This document shows positions 16,610 through 26,000 of a stretch of DNA of 64,000 nt, one piece after another. The position numbers and the translations under genes were made by a program. Source of the DNA: Thiotrichaceae bacterium UBA4486. GTDB taxonomy: Bacteria > Pseudomonadota > Gammaproteobacteria > Eutrophobiales > Eutrophobiaceae. The stretch spans positions 62,001 to 126,000 of the forward strand of contig DGNS01000002.1 in assembly GCA_002389045.1 (NCBI GenBank). Direction: 5' to 3'. The notes under the pieces are model-generated. The model did no database searches. It was not told the DNA's origin and saw only the letters and a program-made list of their open reading frames with translations. How positions within the stretch are numbered: the first letter of the stretch is position 1; every line of letters starts with the position of its first letter.

Positions 16610-19228
16610 TCAGTTCTGAACCATGACCGGAATTTCATCCAGCCTGGATTTGGCTTGCGACGCTTTTTTGTAAAACGACTCGATTTCATCGAAATTGAGA
16701 TAACGGTAAACGTCGGATGCCATGGTGTCGATGTCCTTCGCAAATTCCAGGTATTCCTCCATGGTCGGTATATGGCCGAGTATGGAGGATACAGCGGCAA
16801 TTTCAGCCGAGGCCAGATACACATCGGCGCCGTCACCCAGACGGTTGGGAAAGTTGCGTGTCGATGTGGAGACCACGGTGGAATTGGCGGCGACGCGTGC
16901 CTGGTTGCCCATGCACAGGGAACAGCCGGGCATTTCGGTGCGGGCGCCGGCCTTGCCGAAGGTACTGTAGTAGCCTTCCTCGGTGAGTTGGTGCTGATCC
17001 ATTTTCGTCGGCGGTGATACCCACAGCCGCGTCGGCAGAGCGGTTTTCGCCTTTTCCAGCATCTTGCCGGCGGCGCGGAAGTGACCGATATTGGTCATGC
17101 ATGAACCTATGAACACCTCGTCGATCGTTGTACCGGCGACCTCGGACAACGGTTTGACATCGTCCGGATCGTTCGGGCAGGCCAGCAACGGTTCGGTGAT
17201 TTCGTTCAGATCAATTTCGAATACCTTCGCATATTCGGCATCCGGGTCCGGTTCCAGGAGTTGCGGGTTGGCCAGCCATTCTTCCATGGCCTGGGCGCGA
17301 CGCTCCAGCGTGCGGGCATCACCGTAACCTTCCGCGATCATCCAGCGCAACAGGGTGACGTTGGATTGCAGATATTCGATTATCGGCTCTTTGCCGAGGC
17401 GGATGGTGCAACCGCCGGCGGAGCGCTCGGCCGAGGCGTCGGAGAGTTCAAACGCCTGCTCGCATTTCAGTTTGGGCAGGCCCTCGATCTCGAGAATGCG
17501 TCCGGAGAAGATGTTCTTTTTGCCTTTCTTGGCCACGGTCAGATCGCCGGACTGTATGGCAGCGTAAGGTATGGCATTGACCAGGTCACGCAGGGTAATA
17601 CCGGGCTGCATTTCGCCCTTGAAACGCACCAGTACCGATTCCGGCATGTCCAGGGGCATGACCCCGGTGGCGGCGGCAAAAGCCACCAGGCCGGAGCCGG
17701 CAGGGAAGGAAATCCCGATGGGAAAACGCGTGTGCGAATCACCGCCGGTGCCGACGCTGTCGGGCAGCAGCATGCGGTTCAGCCAGGAATGGATGATGCC
17801 GTCGCCGGGACGCAAAGCGACGCCGCCGCGGGTCTGGATGAAATCCGGCAGGGTATGCTGGGTATCGATGTCCACCGGTTTTGGATAGGCGGCGGTATGA
17901 CAGAAGGACTGCATGACCAGGTCGGCGGAAAAGCCGAGGCAGGCCAGATCTTTCAATTCATCGCGGGTCATGGGGCCGGTGGTGTCCTGGGAACCCACGG
18001 TGGTCATTTTCGGTTCGCAATAGGTACCGGGACGCACGCTTTCAACACCACAGGCGCGACCGACCATTTTCTGCGCCAGGGTATAACCCCGGTTAGTTTC
18101 GGTAGCCGGCTTGGGACGGCGGAACAGATCGCTCGGCCCCATGCCCAGGGCTTCGCGGGCGCGTTCGGTGAGACCGCGGCCGATGATCAGCGGTATACGG
18201 CCGCCGGCCTGGACTTCATCGAGGATGATGTCGGTCTTTAAACTGAATTCGCACAGCACCTCGTCCGAGCCGTGCCGGGTAATTTTGCCCGCGTACGGGT
18301 AGATATCGATGACATCACCCATGTTCAGATTGCTGACGTCGCACTCGATGGGCAGGGCGCCGGCATCTTCCATGGTGTTGAAGAAAATCGGGGCGATCTT
18401 GCCGCCGAGACAGAAACCGCCGTCACGCTTGTTGGGCACGAAGGGAATGTCATTGCCGGTATGCCAGAGCACGGAATTGGTCGCCGACTTGCGCGAGGAC
18501 CCGGTACCGACCACGTCGCCGACATAGGCCAGCGGATGGCCTTTTTCCTTGAGCGCGTTGACCTGGCTGATCGGGCCGAATTCGCCCGGTTTGTCAGGTG
18601 TAATACCGTCGCGGGGCATTTTCAGCATGGCCAGTGCGTGCAGCGGAATATCCGGGCGCGACCAGGCATCGGGGGCCGGCGACAGATCGTCGGTATTGGT
18701 CTCGTCGGTGACCTTGAAAACGGTGACCGTGATTGTCTCGGCCAGTTTGCCGCGATTGGTGAACCATTCACCGTTGGCCCATGAATTCAAAATCTGTTTA
18801 GCATGGTCGTTGCCGGCGTCGGCTTTTTCCCTGACATCGAAGAAGGCATCGAACATCAGCAGTGTGTGCGAGAGGGCTTTTACGGCCGTGGGCGCGAGTT
18901 CGTCGTCGTCCAGGCATTCCACCAGCGGTGCAATATTGTAACCGCCGAGCATGGTGCCGAGCAGTTCGGTGGCTTTCACCCTGTCGATGAGGGGCGAGGC
19001 GGCCTCCCCCCGGGTAATGGCGGCCAGGAAACCGGCCTTGACGTAGGCGGCCTGGTCGACGCCGGCGGGCACACGATGAGTAAAAAGTTCGAGGATGAAT
19101 TCTTTTTCGCCTTGCGGCGGGGTCTTCAGCAATTCAACGAGGTTCGCGGTCTGCTCCGGATCCAGGGGTTTGGGCACGATACCAAGGGACGCACGTTCTG
19201 CAACATGCCGGCGATACGCTTCAAGCAC
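16610..19228 (-). CDS. acnB: aconitate hydratase B
   Basis: Interconverts citrate and isocitrate in the TCA cycle through a 4Fe-4S cluster; also an RNA-binding protein in its apo form in E. coli. The start is best set at GTG 19228: a strong ACAGGAG ribosome site lies 7 bases before it and the protein then begins LEAYRRHVAERA, colinear with the E. coli start. An ATG at 19258 would add ten residues and place the ribosome site inside the gene. The 872 residues match the family (865). HEAT-like N-terminal domain comes first; cluster cysteines lie in SCMTNIGHFRAAG and PGCSLCMGNQARV near the C-terminus. Confidence 0.97.
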   Translation of the reverse strand: MLEAYRRHVAERASLGIVPKPLDPEQTANLVELLKTPPQGEKEFILELFTHRVPAGVDQAAYVKAGFLAAITRGEAASPLIDRVKATELLGTMLGGYNIAPLVECLDDDELAPTAVKALSHTLLMFDAFFDVREKADAGNDHAKQILNSWANGEWFTNRGKLAETITVTVFKVTDETNTDDLSPAPDAWSRPDIPLHALAMLKMPRDGITPDKPGEFGPISQVNALKEKGHPLAYVGDVVGTGSSRKSATNSVLWHTGNDIPFVPNKRDGGFCLGGKIAPIFFNTMEDAGALPIECDVSNLNMGDVIDIYPYAGKITRHGSDEVLCEFSLKTDIILDEVQAGGRIPLIIGRGLTERAREALGMGPSDLFRRPKPATETNRGYTLAQKMVGRACGVESVRPGTYCEPKMTTVGSQDTTGPMTRDELKDLACLGFSADLVMQSFCHTAAYPKPVDIDTQHTLPDFIQTRGGVALRPGDGIIHSWLNRMLLPDSVGTGGDSHTRFPIGISFPAGSGLVAFAAATGVMPLDMPESVLVRFKGEMQPGITLRDLVNAIPYAAIQSGDLTVAKKGKKNIFSGRILEIEGLPKLKCEQAFELSDASAERSAGGCTIRLGKEPIIEYLQSNVTLLRWMIAEGYGDARTLERRAQAMEEWLANPQLLEPDPDAEYAKVFEIDLNEITEPLLACPNDPDDVKPLSEVAGTTIDEVFIGSCMTNIGHFRAAGKMLEKAKTALPTRLWVSPPTKMDQHQLTEEGYYSTFGKAGARTEMPGCSLCMGNQARVAANSTVVSTSTRNFPNRLGDGADVYLASAEIAAVSSILGHIPTMEEYLEFAKDIDTMASDVYRYLNFDEIESFYKKASQAKSRLDEIPVMVQN

Positions 19229-19417
19229 TGCGATTCTCCTGTTGTTATTGCTTTGCAAAAAAAGGGCGTATTATGCGCTATTTCGGAGTGCGACGGTAGT
19301 TCGAAGCAAGCTTTGCCAGTGAGCGGGAAAATATAATTTATATTATAGAAATCAGATATATATATGAATATCACCGGGATGTGGTGTTGCCGTAATCCAC
19401 AGTCGTAGCCCCGCTGC

Positions 19418-19435
19418 ATGCCGTCTCAACGGCAT
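19418..19435 (-). terminator. small hairpin overlapping the end of mnmA
   Basis: ATGCCGT and ACGGCAT form a 7-base stem with a 4-base loop that includes the mnmA stop codon. There is no T run after it on the minus strand, so its role as a terminator is doubtful. Confidence 0.25.
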
Positions 19436-20517
19436 TGGTCAATAATCCCTCCGCCGAGGCAGATATCTCCTTCGTAGAGTACGACAAACTGCCCCGGGGT
19501 CACCGCACGCTGGGAGTTCGCGAAGCGAATGGTACAGACGTCTGCTTCGATGTTCTCCACCGTACAGGACTGGTCCGGCTGTCGATAACGCACCTTGGCG
19601 CCGCAGTCGAAGGGCGTCGGCGCCGGCGGTTCCCCGCCGATCCAGTGCATAGTCGAAGTTTGCAGTGAGTGACTGTGCAGCCACGGATGATCGTGGTTCT
19701 GGGCTACGGTGAGAGTATTACCTTGAATATCCTTGGCGATGACGTACCACGGTGCATCACCGGCACCCTGGACGCCACCGATACCCAGACCCTGGCGCTG
19801 GCCATAGGTGTAAAAATAAACGCCCATGTGGCGACCGATCACATTGCCCTCCGTGGTGATGATGTCACCCGGTTCAGGCTGGATATAGCGGCTTAAAAAC
19901 TCACGGAACGGCTGTTCACCGATAAAACAGATACCGGTGCTGTCTTTTTTGTCATGAGTGACGAGACCGGCTTCCCCGGCGATTTTTCGAACCCTGGATT
20001 TTTCAAGTTCACCGACCGGGAACAGGGCGCGGGCCAGTTGAGACTGGTTGAGCCGGCACAGGAAATAACTCTGGTCCTTGCCGGCATCGACGCCCTTGCG
20101 CAGAATATAACCGGTTTCACTTTTCGTGATCCGTGCATAGTGGCCGGTGGCGATGACATCAGCACCCATCGCGACGGCGTGATCGGCAAAGGCTCTGAAC
20201 TTGATCTCCTGGTTGCATAAGATGTCCGGGTTAGGTGTGCGACCGTTTTTGTATTCCTCGAGGAAGTGTCTGAAGACGTTATCCCGGTAGTCAGCGGACA
20301 AATCCACCGTGTTCAGCGGGATGCCGATGCGTTCGCAAACCTGCATGGCGTCCTCGACATCCGCCTGCCACAGGCACTGACCTTCCGGGTCGCGGTCGTT
20401 CCAGTTTTTCATGAACAGGCCCTCAACCCGATGTCCCTGCTGTTTCAGCAACCAGGCGGCAACAGAGGAGTCCACGCCGCCGGACATACCGACAATGATA
20501 TGTTTTAACGCGGTCAA
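19426..20517 (-). CDS. mnmA: tRNA-specific 2-thiouridylase MnmA
   Basis: Adds sulfur to U34 of Lys, Glu and Gln tRNAs using ATP and a persulfide relay. The PP-loop is GMSGGVDSSVAAWLL, the catalytic cysteines are in NPDILCNQEIKF and STGICFIGEQ, and GHYARI follows the first. The length of 363 fits (E. coli 368). The only start that keeps the conserved N-terminus is TTG at 20517, whose TTGA overlaps the nudJ stop, implying translational coupling. The nudJ-mnmA order is conserved in gammaproteobacteria. Confidence 0.97.
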   Translation of the reverse strand: MTALKHIIVGMSGGVDSSVAAWLLKQQGHRVEGLFMKNWNDRDPEGQCLWQADVEDAMQVCERIGIPLNTVDLSADYRDNVFRHFLEEYKNGRTPNPDILCNQEIKFRAFADHAVAMGADVIATGHYARITKSETGYILRKGVDAGKDQSYFLCRLNQSQLARALFPVGELEKSRVRKIAGEAGLVTHDKKDSTGICFIGEQPFREFLSRYIQPEPGDIITTEGNVIGRHMGVYFYTYGQRQGLGIGGVQGAGDAPWYVIAKDIQGNTLTVAQNHDHPWLHSHSLQTSTMHWIGGEPPAPTPFDCGAKVRYRQPDQSCTVENIEADVCTIRFANSQRAVTPGQFVVLYEGDICLGGGIIDQCR

Positions 20518-20969
20518 GATCGGGATAGCTGGTGATGCAGGAGATCCAGCGGGAAGGACTGTCCGGACTGGTAGTCCCGGATACAGCGCAAAACCATGTC
20601 GCTGCGCAGCCTGTTTGTATCGGCCTCGAGTTCCTCGCGACTCAGCCAGACGGCGCGCATAATGCCTTCGTCCAGCGGCTGGTCAGGATAGTGCTGGTCA
20701 CAACGGCCGATGAAGCAGATCCTGAGGTAGGTAATGTCCTGCTTCTGATTCGGGTACAGGTACACTCCGCTGACCGCTTCGGGCGTAAAATCATAGGCGG
20801 TTTCTTCCCTGACCTCGCGCCGGATCGCCTCGATCAGCGTTTCATTTTTCTCAAGGTGTCCGGCCGGCTGGTTATATACCAGCGCATCGTCAGCGTATTC
20901 TTCAACGAGCAGGAATCTGCCATCCTTTTCAATGATAGCCGCCACGGTTACATTGGGTTTCCATTGCAT
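20514..20969 (-). CDS. nudJ: NUDIX hydrolase NudJ-like
   Basis: A NUDIX phosphohydrolase. E. coli NudJ acts on thiamine pyrimidine pyrophosphate and nucleoside triphosphates; the substrate here is inferred from family and position. The 151 residues contain the Nudix box GHLEKNETLIEAIRREVREETAY, preceded by the LVYNQPAG motif. The stop codon overlaps the TTG start of mnmA. It is divergent from the Mrp-type genes with 83 bases between. Confidence 0.9.
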   Translation of the reverse strand: MQWKPNVTVAAIIEKDGRFLLVEEYADDALVYNQPAGHLEKNETLIEAIRREVREETAYDFTPEAVSGVYLYPNQKQDITYLRICFIGRCDQHYPDQPLDEGIMRAVWLSREELEADTNRLRSDMVLRCIRDYQSGQSFPLDLLHHQLSRS

Positions 20970-21052
20970 AATCGGGGTGTATTGCGATTGGTGAGTGAAT
21001 GTTCCGGTCTGAATCGTTATTATATAGGCCAGTCTACTTTGGTAAAGCCGGT

Positions 21053-21535
21053 ATGAAAATGAATCATGAAATCAGTCTGGGTTTGTCGTTGCTGACGCTG
21101 TGGCTGCTGTTGTCCGGACTTTACACCGCTTTGCTGGTTTCGCTCGGGCTGGCCTCTGTTGTGCTGGTCGTATATCTTGCCAACAGGATGGACGTGGTGG
21201 ATCGCGAGGGCCATCCATTCCACCTGAAATTGATGTCCATTTTCGGTTACTGGGCATGGTTATTGAAGGAAATAGTACTGGCAAATCTGGATGTAAGCAG
21301 GCGCATTCTGCATCCGGATTTACCGATTTCACCGAGCATTGTCAGGATACAATGTACCCAGCCGGATGATCTGGGCAAGGTGATCTACGCCAATTCCATT
21401 ACGCTGACACCCGGCACGGTGTCCCTGGAGGTGGACGAGCGTGGTATTGAAGTTCATGCACTGTCAAAAGAAGCGGCAGAGACGCTGAAAAAAGGCGAAA
21501 TGGATCGCCGCGTCACCGAGATGTCAACCTTATGA
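21053..21535 (+). CDS. mrpE: Mrp-type Na+/H+ antiporter subunit E
   Basis: A small membrane subunit of Mrp antiporters, equal to MbhA of membrane-bound hydrogenases. The 160 residues have two or three hydrophobic segments in the first 70 positions, then a cytoplasmic domain with the typical SIVRIQ and YANSITLTPGT stretches. I use ATG 21053; ATG 21059 is nearly as good, while the frame from 20999 has no conserved residues upstream. It overlaps mrpF by 4 bases. Confidence 0.88.
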   Translation: MKMNHEISLGLSLLTLWLLLSGLYTALLVSLGLASVVLVVYLANRMDVVDREGHPFHLKLMSIFGYWAWLLKEIVLANLDVSRRILHPDLPISPSIVRIQCTQPDDLGKVIYANSITLTPGTVSLEVDERGIEVHALSKEAAETLKKGEMDRRVTEMSTL

Positions 21536-21822
21536 TTATCACCGCGACCACGATAGCTATTGTCATTGCCATGGCCATTGCACTGGTACGGGCATATCTG
21601 GGGCCGACGACTTACGACCGTATTCTTGCGGTAAACCTGTTTGGCACTATTACCGTGCTCTTTATCAGTATGTTCGGATTCATGACCGGACGTCCGGACT
21701 TTCTCGATATTGCCCTGGTCTATGCATTGATCAACTTCATCGCCACGATTGCCGTACTGAAGTTTTTCGAATACGGTGATTTATCGCCCGGCAGAACACC
21801 GGAACAGGAGCGGGATATATGA
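21532..21822 (+). CDS. mrpF: Mrp-type Na+/H+ antiporter subunit F
   Basis: A 96-residue membrane protein with three hydrophobic segments. Family landmarks are GPTTYDRILAVN after the first segment and GRPDFLDIALVYALINF in the third. The F subunit lies at the core of the small-subunit cluster of Mrp and Mbh complexes and has no known catalytic residue. ATG overlaps the mrpE stop (ATGA) and its own stop overlaps mrpG, so the module is tightly co-translated. Confidence 0.88.
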   Translation: MIITATTIAIVIAMAIALVRAYLGPTTYDRILAVNLFGTITVLFISMFGFMTGRPDFLDIALVYALINFIATIAVLKFFEYGDLSPGRTPEQERDI

Positions 21823-22130
21823 ATATTCTGGCTGAATTGCTCGCTTATGCCTGTCTGGTCAGTGGTGCCTTTTTCGTGATAGTCGGGGCAATCGGTGTGA
21901 TTCGTATGCCGGAGTTCTACACACGCCTGCATGCCGCCAGCGTTACCGAGACTCTGGGCAGTATTCTGGTCATCGCCGGGCTGGTATTGCTCGCCGGTTT
22001 CAGCCTGGTCAGTGTCAAGCTGTTAATGGTATTACTGTTCATTCTGTTTACTTCGTGCACAGCTGTCCATGCGCTGGCAAAAGCCGCTATTCATGGTGGT
22101 TTGATGCCGGAAACTGACGATGACGATTGA
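21819..22130 (+). CDS. mrpG: Mrp-type Na+/H+ antiporter subunit G
   Basis: A 103-residue membrane protein with three hydrophobic segments and the family motif GVIRMPEFYTRLHAASVTET after the first of them. It corresponds to MbhC. The C-terminal tail is acidic (ETDDDD). It overlaps mrpF by 4 bases and the next gene by 11 bases. Confidence 0.9.
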   Translation: MNILAELLAYACLVSGAFFVIVGAIGVIRMPEFYTRLHAASVTETLGSILVIAGLVLLAGFSLVSVKLLMVLLFILFTSCTAVHALAKAAIHGGLMPETDDDD

Positions 22131-22656
22131 AATTTTCATCGATATTCTGTTGTTGTTCATGCTGTTGCTGACGGCACTTTTTATCCAGCGGATGAAGAAC
22201 CTGTTTTCGGCAGTTATATTAACGGGTATTTTCAGCCTGTTGTCAGCGAGCCTCTTCCTGACCATGGATGCCGTTGACGTTTCCTTTACCGAGGCCTCGG
22301 TGGGAGCAGGTATCGCAACACTGCTGTTTCTCGGCACCCTGGCACAAACTTCGTCGACTGAATCCCGCCCGCAGCGATTGCCGGTTATGGCGCTTGTTGT
22401 TGTCAGTCTTACCGGATTGATGCTGATTTATGGCATCTCCGACATTCCATCGTTCGGTGATCCCGGCAATCCTGTTCAGACCTACCTGTCGCCGAGATTC
22501 ATCGAGGTGTCACCCCGTGAAATCGGCATTCCCAACATGGTGACTTCGGTACTCGCCAGTTATCGTGGCTACGATACCCTGGGTGAGGTCACGGTGATAT
22601 TTACCGCCTGCGTCGGCGTGTTGCTGATGCTTGGACGCGGCCGGAAACGGAGTTGA
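22120..22656 (+). CDS. free-standing MrpA C-terminal part (MbhD/MbhE-like, DUF4040)
   Basis: A 178-residue membrane protein. The first 75 residues are like MbhD (DUF4040): IQRMKNLFSAVILTGIFSLLSA, then FTEASVGAGIATLLFL. The rest matches the MbhE-like end of MrpA: a membrane segment, then PRFIEVSPREIGIPNMVTSVLASYR split from the last segment by a hydrophilic loop with the DTLGEVTVIF motif. In Mrp antiporters these pieces form the end of the large MrpA subunit; here they are a separate gene. No NuoL-like part of MrpA is encoded in the window. Confidence 0.85.
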   Translation: MTIEIFIDILLLFMLLLTALFIQRMKNLFSAVILTGIFSLLSASLFLTMDAVDVSFTEASVGAGIATLLFLGTLAQTSSTESRPQRLPVMALVVVSLTGLMLIYGISDIPSFGDPGNPVQTYLSPRFIEVSPREIGIPNMVTSVLASYRGYDTLGEVTVIFTACVGVLLMLGRGRKRS

Positions 22657-22660
22657 ATGG

Positions 22661-23071
22661 ATGGAACATCACCTGATACTGCGTGTTATTGCCAAGCTGA
22701 TGATCCCCCTGATCCTGGTGTTTGCTCTCTATGTTCAGTTTCATGGTGAATACAGTCCCGGCGGCGGTTTCCAGGCCGGGGTCATCTTCGCCGCCGGTTT
22801 TATTCTTTATGGTCTGATCTACGGTCTGGACAAGGTACGACAGGTGATCAGTCCTGTCACCATACGCATTACAGCAGCTCTCGGGGTATTACTTTATGCG
22901 GGGGTCGGTATTGCCGGCCTGTTGCTGGGCGGCCAGTTCCTTGAATACAACGTGCTGGCGTCAGACCCGGTTCATGGCCAGCATCTGGGTATACTGTTGA
23001 TTGAACTGGGAGTCGGGACGACAGTCGCTTCCGTCATGATCATGTTCTTTTACGTCTTTGCACGTCCCTGA
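22661..23071 (+). CDS. mrpB: Mrp-type Na+/H+ antiporter subunit B
   Basis: A 136-residue membrane protein with four hydrophobic segments, matching MrpB/MbhF: FALYVQFHGEYSPGGGFQAG near the start and HGQHLGILLIELGVGTTV near the end. The start is ATG 22661, which is 4 bases after the previous stop; in-frame residues from 22631 are only read-through. It is the last gene of the module: just 13 bases separate it from the convergent yhdP gene, so mrpC and mrpD do not follow. Confidence 0.9.
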   Translation: MEHHLILRVIAKLMIPLILVFALYVQFHGEYSPGGGFQAGVIFAAGFILYGLIYGLDKVRQVISPVTIRITAALGVLLYAGVGIAGLLLGGQFLEYNVLASDPVHGQHLGILLIELGVGTTVASVMIMFFYVFARP

Positions 23072-23084
23072 GTAGCGGTTACGC

Positions 23085-26000
23085 CTAACCGCTGGCCTGC
23101 CTGGAAGGATCCCGCTCCTGAAGTTCCTTGACCTCCGGGTCTTCCCAGCTGCCGGTGATGGTGTACTGGTATTGAAGTATCCTGTCGATCTGATCAGGGA
23201 TGGACTTGAACAATTCGCCGGCAAAGTAAATCACCGCGCCCACGCCGACTCCGATAGGGCCGAAAAGCGCGCTGGCTACCGGCAGTGAGTTCGATATCTG
23301 CGGAGTTACTGTAACGACCTGATCATAATCCTTTTCTATCAAACCGGTGCGGCCGGTAATCGCGATATTCGCCGATGGTCCGATCATAACCAGATCATTG
23401 GTGTAGGCATTACCATTCTCGATAGTAAATACACCCTTGATAGTGTCAAAGCTCAAACCCTTACCGAATACATCAGTGAAATCCAGGGCCAGGCGCCGGG
23501 GCAGAGTCTGCAGGCTCAACAGTCCGAATAACCTGCCGGCCTTGGGATTGATGTCCAGGAACCGGCCTTTCTCGATCTGCATTTCCAGCTGGCCGTTAAT
23601 GGTATCAAGCGAAAAATCAACCGGTCGCCCGACCCAATCTGCTTCAATATTGATGCTGGTTCTGCCTTCGCTGACAGCAGCATCGGAAAAGCCGAATGTG
23701 CCGAGCATATCATTGAGTTCTTTTGCCTTGATGTCGAATGTGAAACTCGAAATACTCCGGTTTTTTTCCCGTACCCATTTCCCGAAGCCATTGATATCGA
23801 GATCTGTTTTGGTGAAGGTGAGTTCATCAAAGGACAGCCCGTTGTCCAGTCTTGAGGTTTCCAGGTACATTTCGCCGAGTGCCTTGTTACCATAAATCAC
23901 ATTTTTCACATGCGCATGTATAGACGGCATGCGGTTGGGATCAATATCGACGGCGGGTTTGTTGTCCTCATCCTTGATATTTTCCTGCAGACGCAACCGG
24001 TTCATATCCAGAACGATGACATTTTCACCGGAAGGGATGGAGATCAGGCCGGATAAGGATTCCGAATCGACATTGATTTGCCAGTCATTCGCGGGTTTTG
24101 TGACTTCCAGGCTCACATCGGTGAAAAGCTGATTGAAAAATTCCAGATAAGTAATACCCACATCGACATGGATATTGTCATATGTATTCGATGATGTTTC
24201 CGGATTCACCTGCATGTTTTCCCTGATCAGGTTCACCCATTCGGAGAGACTGACCTCGCCCAGTTGCCCGCTGATCTGAATGCCCGTGGCTGAAGTCAGG
24301 TCCTGAAGTTCACCGCCGAAATTTACCCGTAATGCGTCAATTATATTATCTCTGTGTTCGCTGTATTCGAGACGCGCTGCGAGCACCTGGCCGATCTGGA
24401 AGTCCAGTTGTTGTTTATCGATGTCATTCAATGCTGTCCTGATACGGATTGGCAGCGGCAGGTCTTTTTTCTTGGCCAGGGGAGCGGGGAGGTCAACCTC
24501 CATCCCGACCAGATCCGAGCTGATATGGAGCTGGCTCCCTGGAGTGTCTTCCATGTCTTCACTGATTACAAGCTGTGCCAGCCAGGAACTGCTACCGGTG
24601 AAATGATCAATATATTCATTCATCATCACCCTGGAATAGGGAAAATAATGATTGAATTGTTTGCGTAGAAATTCCTTGTCCATGGTTCCGCGCATATCCA
24701 CCCGTATACTGCCATTATCCTGTTGTCCGGTTTTGTTGATGGCCAGAGTGATGTCACGATTAAAGTAACGTGCTTCAAGGTCATGGCTGGCGATAGTTTT
24801 GCCCGTAAAATCGATAGCGCCTCTTAGATCATCCAGGGCAATGCCAAAATCCCTGCTGTCAAGTTTGTTGCCGGACAGATACAGCCTGCCATTAATGGTC
24901 TTGTCGCCGCCCTTGAGCGGGATACCAAGTTCGAGATCGAGTCTGATCGGTCCCTGAAGATCCTCATTGCTGAATAAAAGCAGGGAATGCATGGTGTGCA
25001 GTGGACTTTGATTGACGAACAGTGTCATGTCATGGGCGGTGGCATTAATTCCACCCTTGAGCAAGACAAGCGGTTTTTCCGCGGTGATGTCCGGAATTAT
25101 TGCCGTGGTATCAGAGAGAACTGAAGAGAATATGTTGCCACTCTCAGCCACAACTTCGAGAGTGTTGTTATTCAGGGTGACCTCGGTGGCCAGATTGTCA
25201 ACGGGTGGCCAGTCAGGATTGTAATCGACTGTTAATTTTTCAACCTGTGTAATTACCTGTAATGTGCCCTCGTTGTTTGCAAATGGAAATCGGGACAAGG
25301 GACCGCGCATTACGATATCGGTGTGCAGAAATCTGCCGCCTGAAAGTGAACTACGCAGCCACTCCACAAGTGCTGTCTTGCCGGTTTGGGGAATATAATC
25401 CATGATCACGGCGGTACCGACGGGGCTGATATTTGCGAGCAGATCAATCATGATATCGTTGTCTGCATGCGTTTCCAGTTTGCTGATCAGTGAAAAATCA
25501 AAATCCGAAGTTTTCCCGTTGAGCGAATCAATCCGGATCTCGAAACCGTTACTGTGATTTTTCCAGGTGATGTCGCCGTTAAGGTTATAAAACCATAGGG
25601 GATCGCGGTAATATTCCGGTAGCAGGAGCCGGGATTTTTCCGATTCGATGTGAATGATTCTGCTGTTATTATCAATGGTAATATGTCCCGACAGATCAGC
25701 TACTGAATAATGATCAGGCCTGCGCAAAGTCAGATGACTGAAATCGGAATCAACCCAGATATAATCCACCTCATCATCAACTGACAGTTTCAGCTGGGTA
25801 TTGAACAACTCACCGGAAAGGGTCGCCTTGTCCGGTTCAAGCAGGTCCATGATACCGTACCGCCCAAGCATATCGGTCAGATCCTCGATCTTCAGGTAGT
25901 CCACTGAGGCATGGATGTATCTGTCTGTGGAGGTTTTCCCGGATGGCAGGGTGATTTCCGCCGCCAGCCCCGGCCAGATGCCTGTGGCGGTGGTGAATTC

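Noticed and set aside
17261..18241. Open frame of 326 codons antisense to acnB
   Set aside because: It lies fully inside acnB, has no domain or motif, and such frames arise from GC-rich codon use on the opposite strand.
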